Below, piece by piece: positions 60,275 to 64,000 of a stretch of 64,000 bases of DNA (within the stretch, counting starts at the first letter, position 1; every line of letters begins with the position of its first letter). The DNA is from Bacillus sp. SB49 (GTDB lineage Bacteria > Bacillota > Bacilli > Bacillales > Halobacillaceae). The notes beneath the pieces are model-generated. The model ran no database searches. It saw nothing but the letters and a program-made list of their open reading frames with translations, and had not been told where the DNA came from. The position numbers were made by a program, and so were the translations under genes. The stretch spans positions 3,075,501-3,139,500 of the forward strand of contig NZ_CP048117.1 in the NCBI RefSeq assembly GCF_000469135.2. The letters run 5' to 3'.

Positions 60275-61424
60275 TTATTTCCACTCTCCTCTTCGTAACT
60301 GGAGGGTAAGAAGGGGGATCACCTCCCAACAACGGACTCAGCCAACGGTAGTAAGCTTGATAGTCCTCGATGAAAGCAGGCGGCAGCAACCTTTCTTCCT
60401 CCGCAATGACATCCTCTAATTTAACTGGTTTTAATTCTATTGTATAACAATCCGTCGGCTTACGCTCGATCGCCACCATGCAGCCATCGTACCCTTTCTG
60501 CAGCCACCGGCCACCGGCCCAGCCGATCTGATAGGCTTCGTCTGCATCTAGTCGGGATGTAGAACAAGAGCGCTGGTTCATTCCTAAGAGCTCTGCTCTT
60601 GTCGTCACGTTACATTCCTGTTTAATGAAATTCGCGATTTCCGTGGAGATCCCTCCTAAGATGGACCGTCCATTCACCTCATCCAGCGTCGTTTGCTCTC
60701 CCTGCTCCCACTGCACACCTTCGCTGACGACGAGGAGGGCGTACCCATAGGAATCCAATGCTTTCCGGACAGCATCCATCAGCAGCTGCTTATCGATTGG
60801 CTTCTCCGGTATCGCGATAAAATGCGGGCCTTCTTCTTCGTACTCCCGGAAGGCACCGGAAGCGGCCGCCAACCAGCCTGCATTCCTTCCCATCGTTTCC
60901 AGAACCCTCACCTGCTCGAAGTTGTTCATCGCATATAAATCCCGGCTCATATCCTTCGTCGTCTGGGCAATGTATTTCGCCGCACTGGCAAATCCGGGTG
61001 CATGATCGGTCGCACCCAAATCATTGTCCACCGTTTTCGGAAGCCCTAATACTTTGAGCTCGACACCCTGCTTCTCTGCTTCCTGCTTCACTTTGTACAG
61101 GGCTTCCATCGTTCCGTTCCCTCCGATGAAAACTAAGATATCAATGTGATGCTTAGCAAGGTTTACCACCGATTTCCGGATGGCTTCATCGTCGAAGGCA
61201 TAGCGCCCTGACCGAAGGCAGGCTCCCGGGACATCCTTGTTATCTACCACCCACTGCAGCATGGTGGAATCCCCGGGACGGAACCTTTCTTCAACAAGAC
61301 CCTCATAACCATCCTCGACAAAGGTCACGTCATAGGTATCTTTTACACTTTCTACAAAACCGGCTAATGTGGCATTGATCACAGCGGTCGGCCCTCCTGC
61401 TTGCCCAATTGCTATTTTCATCAT
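60258..61424 (-). CDS. phosphofructokinase-family kinase, possible sulfofructose kinase
   Basis: A 388-residue PFK-fold protein. KIAIGQAGGPTAVINATLAG, FIGGNGTMEAL (nucleotide loop with Gly where PPi enzymes have Asp), GLPKTVDNDLG (catalytic Asp, with Lys as in long or PPi-type enzymes) and TMGRNAGWLAA are present. The 6-phosphate pocket, LGHIQRGG in normal PFK, reads LGMNQRSC here, so His is Met while Arg remains. That suggests a different group at C6, such as a sulfonate. It starts 14 bases after the isomerase. Confidence 0.83.
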   Translation of the reverse strand: MMKIAIGQAGGPTAVINATLAGFVESVKDTYDVTFVEDGYEGLVEERFRPGDSTMLQWVVDNKDVPGACLRSGRYAFDDEAIRKSVVNLAKHHIDILVFIGGNGTMEALYKVKQEAEKQGVELKVLGLPKTVDNDLGATDHAPGFASAAKYIAQTTKDMSRDLYAMNNFEQVRVLETMGRNAGWLAAASGAFREYEEEGPHFIAIPEKPIDKQLLMDAVRKALDSYGYALLVVSEGVQWEQGEQTTLDEVNGRSILGGISTEIANFIKQECNVTTRAELLGMNQRSCSTSRLDADEAYQIGWAGGRWLQKGYDGCMVAIERKPTDCYTIELKPVKLEDVIAEEERLLPPAFIEDYQAYYRWLSPLLGGDPPSYPPVTKRRVEISEYGY

Positions 61425-61438
61425 CGGGCGTGCCTCCT

Positions 61439-62782
61439 TTAATCTTTAGTATAGACCACCGTTTCCACACCAAGCTGGCGGCCGAGTTCTACCAATTCAT
61501 CAGCAACATCTTCATAAACAAGGGCATAGTGAGGCTCGAACCCTTCTTCCATCAAGCCGTATAACGTATCGTTGATGTCTGTTTCCAGTTCCACTTCCAC
61601 CGAAGTCCCATTGAAGCGTTGAGGTGTATCGAGAGCATTGCCGCGCATCACTAACAGTCGGTACCCTTCCGGCGTGTATCCTACACGGAACATGGTCACC
61701 TGCCCCGGCTTCAAGCCGAATTCCATCGTAAAACCGAGCTTGCGGTTCGGGTGTACGCCTGGACGTGCTCCTTGATCCGGATGGGCAAGAGAGTAGGCTC
61801 CCGCTCCGCAGTGCCAGAAGACGACAGAATTGCTTGCTTCATTCACGTGGACCATATCTCCAAGGTAAGGTGCCTTCCCGCCGCTCAGCTGCTGCAGAAT
61901 GAACATCGATACAGCGCCGTGAATGTCCGATTCACAAGACGATACAATACCGTCCTCCGTGAATTGGGACAACGTCGAACAGGCGGCAGCACCCAGTTCA
62001 TTAAAGAAATCAGGCCAGCAGCGGATGGCGAGACCGGAGAGTCCCTCTTCCTCTATGATGGATTCCACATGTGTCGTGAACTGGGCAAACCTCTGGACCG
62101 TCTCTTCGTTTCGGTTCAGACCGATCACCTGTTGTTCCGCTCGGTCGATCGCGTGCTCCCATGCTTCCTGTGGCAGTTTCTTAGATTCTTCGAAAGCCTT
62201 CATCAAATCTACTTTCTTGATCTCTACACCGAATTGCTTATGTAGAAGCTCCTCATCCGTCCCTGAGAAAAAGAATCCGGGCGGGTGCTCTCCGACGACG
62301 CCGATTTTGAATTGCTTGAGTTCATGAATGACATATTGGACTTTCAGGAACTTGAGCAGGCGGCTTTTGATTTGTGCTTCTTCCGGGTTCCCGAACAAGA
62401 AAGAATACGGATGATTCGCACATTTCAGCATATGGCTCGTGCTGTTTCCGCCTGTGAGGGAATTCAACCGGAGCCGGCCGTTGATGCTCGGCTCCCTGAT
62501 GGACCAAACCATGACAGGAGCCTGCACCTGCTTGATCAACACCTCCACAAATTCTCCATCTGCGAAAGTGACACTTTGATAAATCGATGCGACGATGCGG
62601 TCCTTTTCTATGCCATTTAAGAACTCCTCTAATTCATCCGGTGACGTCACGATTTCTTCCGGTTCAATCACTTCAACCCCAAGACTGTTCAGCATGGTTG
62701 AACTGTTCTTCCGCTGTATTTCTCCTGCTTCCAAGTCAAATGTCTTTCTGCCGATTGGGACGTAAAGAATGGTCATGCTCAT
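61439..62782 (-). CDS. sugar isomerase of the L-fucose/L-arabinose isomerase fold, possible sulfoquinovose isomerase
   Basis: A 447-residue protein. LNSLTGGNSTSHML in the N-terminal half, then FFSGTDEELLHKQFGVEIKKVDL, GLAIRCWPDFFNELGAAACSTLSQF and GIVSSCESDIHGAVSMFIL, where Glu and Asp would bind Mn2+, then VVFWHCGAGAYSL with a metal-binding His. This is the ketol-isomerase pattern of FucI/AraA-like enzymes. Next to a YihQ-like GH31 enzyme and a kinase it is probably the sulfoquinovose to sulfofructose isomerase. No specific family name is certain. Confidence 0.78.
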   Translation of the reverse strand: MSMTILYVPIGRKTFDLEAGEIQRKNSSTMLNSLGVEVIEPEEIVTSPDELEEFLNGIEKDRIVASIYQSVTFADGEFVEVLIKQVQAPVMVWSIREPSINGRLRLNSLTGGNSTSHMLKCANHPYSFLFGNPEEAQIKSRLLKFLKVQYVIHELKQFKIGVVGEHPPGFFFSGTDEELLHKQFGVEIKKVDLMKAFEESKKLPQEAWEHAIDRAEQQVIGLNRNEETVQRFAQFTTHVESIIEEEGLSGLAIRCWPDFFNELGAAACSTLSQFTEDGIVSSCESDIHGAVSMFILQQLSGGKAPYLGDMVHVNEASNSVVFWHCGAGAYSLAHPDQGARPGVHPNRKLGFTMEFGLKPGQVTMFRVGYTPEGYRLLVMRGNALDTPQRFNGTSVEVELETDINDTLYGLMEEGFEPHYALVYEDVADELVELGRQLGVETVVYTKD

Positions 62783-62824
62783 TGCCAGGTAGCCTCCTTC
62801 GTGTTCTTAAGACAAATATAACAT

Positions 62825-62856
62825 ACATAGTTACCTTTTAGTAAAGGTAACTATGT
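62825..62856. promoter_or_regulatory. perfect inverted repeat, candidate GntR operator or terminator
   Basis: ACATAGTTACCTTT and AAAGGTAACTATGT are perfect 14-base arms around TAGT, between the GH31 and isomerase genes. The minus-strand tail is not T-rich, so an operator is as likely as a terminator. Confidence 0.55.
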
Positions 62857-62862
62857 TTATTT

Positions 62863-64000
62863 TCATTTTTTCCATGCGTAATGCTGGCGAATGGATTCAA
62901 AGGTATCTTTAAAGGCAGAACCTTTTCTATAGAACACAGGCGGTTCGCCAATGCCGGCTGCCACTTCAACCGTACCGCCGCTGTAGGATTCTCCACTCCA
63001 TAAGTGCACCCATTCATCCTCAGGCAAGTACACCGACCAGAATGTCGCGGATTCCTCATAGACAGGAGCGACTAAAACGTCTTCCCCCAACATGTATTGG
63101 TATTGCAGCTCATACGTTCTTTCATCCTCTTCGTATTCCATGAAGAGCGGACGCTGCACAGGAATCCCTTCCGCCGCATTCTCCTTGACGAGCGTTCTCA
63201 AATAGGGAGCCAGCGCTACATGGACGTCTGTCATGCGGGCGAAATGCTGCATCGTTTCTTCCTCTTGATCATATTGGTAATTATCATTCGGGCGGTTCCC
63301 CTCGTGGCTTCTCATCACTGGTGTGAAAGCAGCCATCTCCAGCCATCGGAGCAGCAATTCCTTCGTCCTTTTATTACCGTGAAGCGATGTGTATCCTCCG
63401 ATATCGCTGTGATGCAGACCGTTCCCGCATAAGCCTGCGGACAGTGCTGCCGGTATAACCGAGGCGATCCCGTCATCCAGATCCCAGTTCACACTCTGGT
63501 CACCTGCCCATAATAAGTGGCAGTACTTCTGGCTGCCGGTATGACCAGCCCTCATGAAGTAAACCAGATCATCCGGACGCTCCGACTCTGCCACAGCTTC
63601 GAAGTTGACTTTCGCCCACAGCATCGGCCACGCATTGTGCATCAATTTGGCGGAGACTTGAGTGTGCAGTTTGGCATCTGTCGGCAGATACTCTCCGAAG
63701 TCTGCCATCCAGCCGTCCAGTCCAAAATCAATCAAATTGGCCTGTATCACTTCTTTATACCACTGGAATGCCTCCGGATGAGTCAGATCCACAATCCCGC
63801 AGTCAAACTCTCCGAAGTCGACCAAGTACACCTCATCTGCTTGGTTCCGAACGAGATAACCCAGTTCAACCGCTTCTTTATACAAGGTACCGTCGTTTAC
63901 GAGATAAGGATTGATATAGCCGAGAAGGCGGATCCCCTCTGCCTTCCATTCCTTCAATTTCACATCTAAATCCGGATATTCGTTCTCATCCCATTTCCAG
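62863..64000 (-). CDS. yihQ: GH31 sulfoquinovosidase/alpha-glucosidase (YihQ-like), 5' end outside window
   Basis: The frame runs through the window edge; 378 codons are visible, starting WKWDENEYPDLD. The catalytic nucleophile Asp is in GWMADFGEYLPTD and the acid/base Asp in LHHSDIGGYTSLH. HNAWPMLWAKVNFEA, FMRAGHTGSQKYCHLLWAGDQSVNWDLDDG, FTPVMRSHEGNRPNDN and RPLFMEYEEDERTYELQYQYMLGEDVLVAPV follow the E. coli YihQ order closely as I remember it. YihQ releases sulfoquinovose from sulfolipid headgroups. A GTG at 63963 is internal, not the start. Confidence 0.88.
   Translation of the reverse strand, partial: WKWDENEYPDLDVKLKEWKAEGIRLLGYINPYLVNDGTLYKEAVELGYLVRNQADEVYLVDFGEFDCGIVDLTHPEAFQWYKEVIQANLIDFGLDGWMADFGEYLPTDAKLHTQVSAKLMHNAWPMLWAKVNFEAVAESERPDDLVYFMRAGHTGSQKYCHLLWAGDQSVNWDLDDGIASVIPAALSAGLCGNGLHHSDIGGYTSLHGNKRTKELLLRWLEMAAFTPVMRSHEGNRPNDNYQYDQEEETMQHFARMTDVHVALAPYLRTLVKENAAEGIPVQRPLFMEYEEDERTYELQYQYMLGEDVLVAPVYEESATFWSVYLPEDEWVHLWSGESYSGGTVEVAAGIGEPPVFYRKGSAFKDTFESIRQHYAWKK

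Overview
The window looks like chromosomal DNA of a Gram-positive, low-to-mid GC member of the Bacillaceae, probably a halophilic or alkaliphilic relative of Halobacillus or Alkalicoccus. This is inferred from AGGAGG-type ribosome binding sites, TTG/GTG starts, Bacillus-type regulators and operators (FapR, Rex, Fur, CcpA cre, sigma-D/CsrA control of hag), SAM and guanine riboswitches, and many acidic proteins. No rRNA, tRNA or CRISPR array was seen. Genus assignment is an inference.

Layout. 0-6.5 kb: a 3'-truncated SSF sodium symporter with a small partner protein behind a SAM (S-box) riboswitch, then small membrane proteins, a lipoprotein and two zinc-ribbon membrane proteins (one TcaA/YvbJ-like). 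6.7-8.2 kb: an intact IS3-family element inside a palindromic chromosomal repeat. 8.4-11.6 kb: a secreted nucleosidase lipoprotein under a guanine riboswitch, with its terminator split by a second IS3 element whose orfA carries a stop. 11.7-16.8 kb: an XRE regulator with a membrane protein, an FAD monooxygenase divergent from a TetR regulator, an aldo-keto reductase and a FapR-controlled FabH. 16.9-24.1 kb: a GH3 glucosidase, an AraC regulator, proline dehydrogenase, and ldh-lctP behind twin Rex boxes. 24.2-26.1 kb: small proteins and a GNAT. 26.2-34.6 kb: a fructan/sucrose regulon (LacI regulator, MFS permease, GH32 enzyme, DUF624 protein, sugar ABC importer) with matching palindromic operators at two promoters plus cre sites. 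34.8-37.7 kb: a guanine-riboswitch nupG and a PadR/HAAS pair. 37.8-41.8 kb: a Fur-controlled ferric-siderophore ABC operon.

42-56 kb is an accessory zone. It holds a three-gene, AT-richer operon that I read as a pPIWI-RE system (REase-like protein, Fe-S DinG-like helicase, PIWI-like protein), decayed gene remnants, a large flagellin gene with a sigma-D promoter and a CsrA-type hairpin, a second flagellin remnant, and an isolated phage-type DnaD/G39P/DnaB replication cassette.

56.2-64 kb holds a probable sulfoquinovose (sulfoglycolysis) operon read right to left: a YihQ-like GH31 sulfoquinovosidase (cut by the window edge), a sugar isomerase of the fucose/arabinose isomerase fold, a PFK-family kinase, a GntR regulator, a class II aldolase, an aldehyde dehydrogenase and an AEC-type carrier. 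Together these could turn sulfoquinovosides into DHAP plus sulfolactate and export the sulfonate. The strongest leads are the pPIWI-RE operon, the sulfoglycolysis operon, and the guanine-riboswitch nucleosidase whose usual adenine-reading Asp is replaced by Asn.
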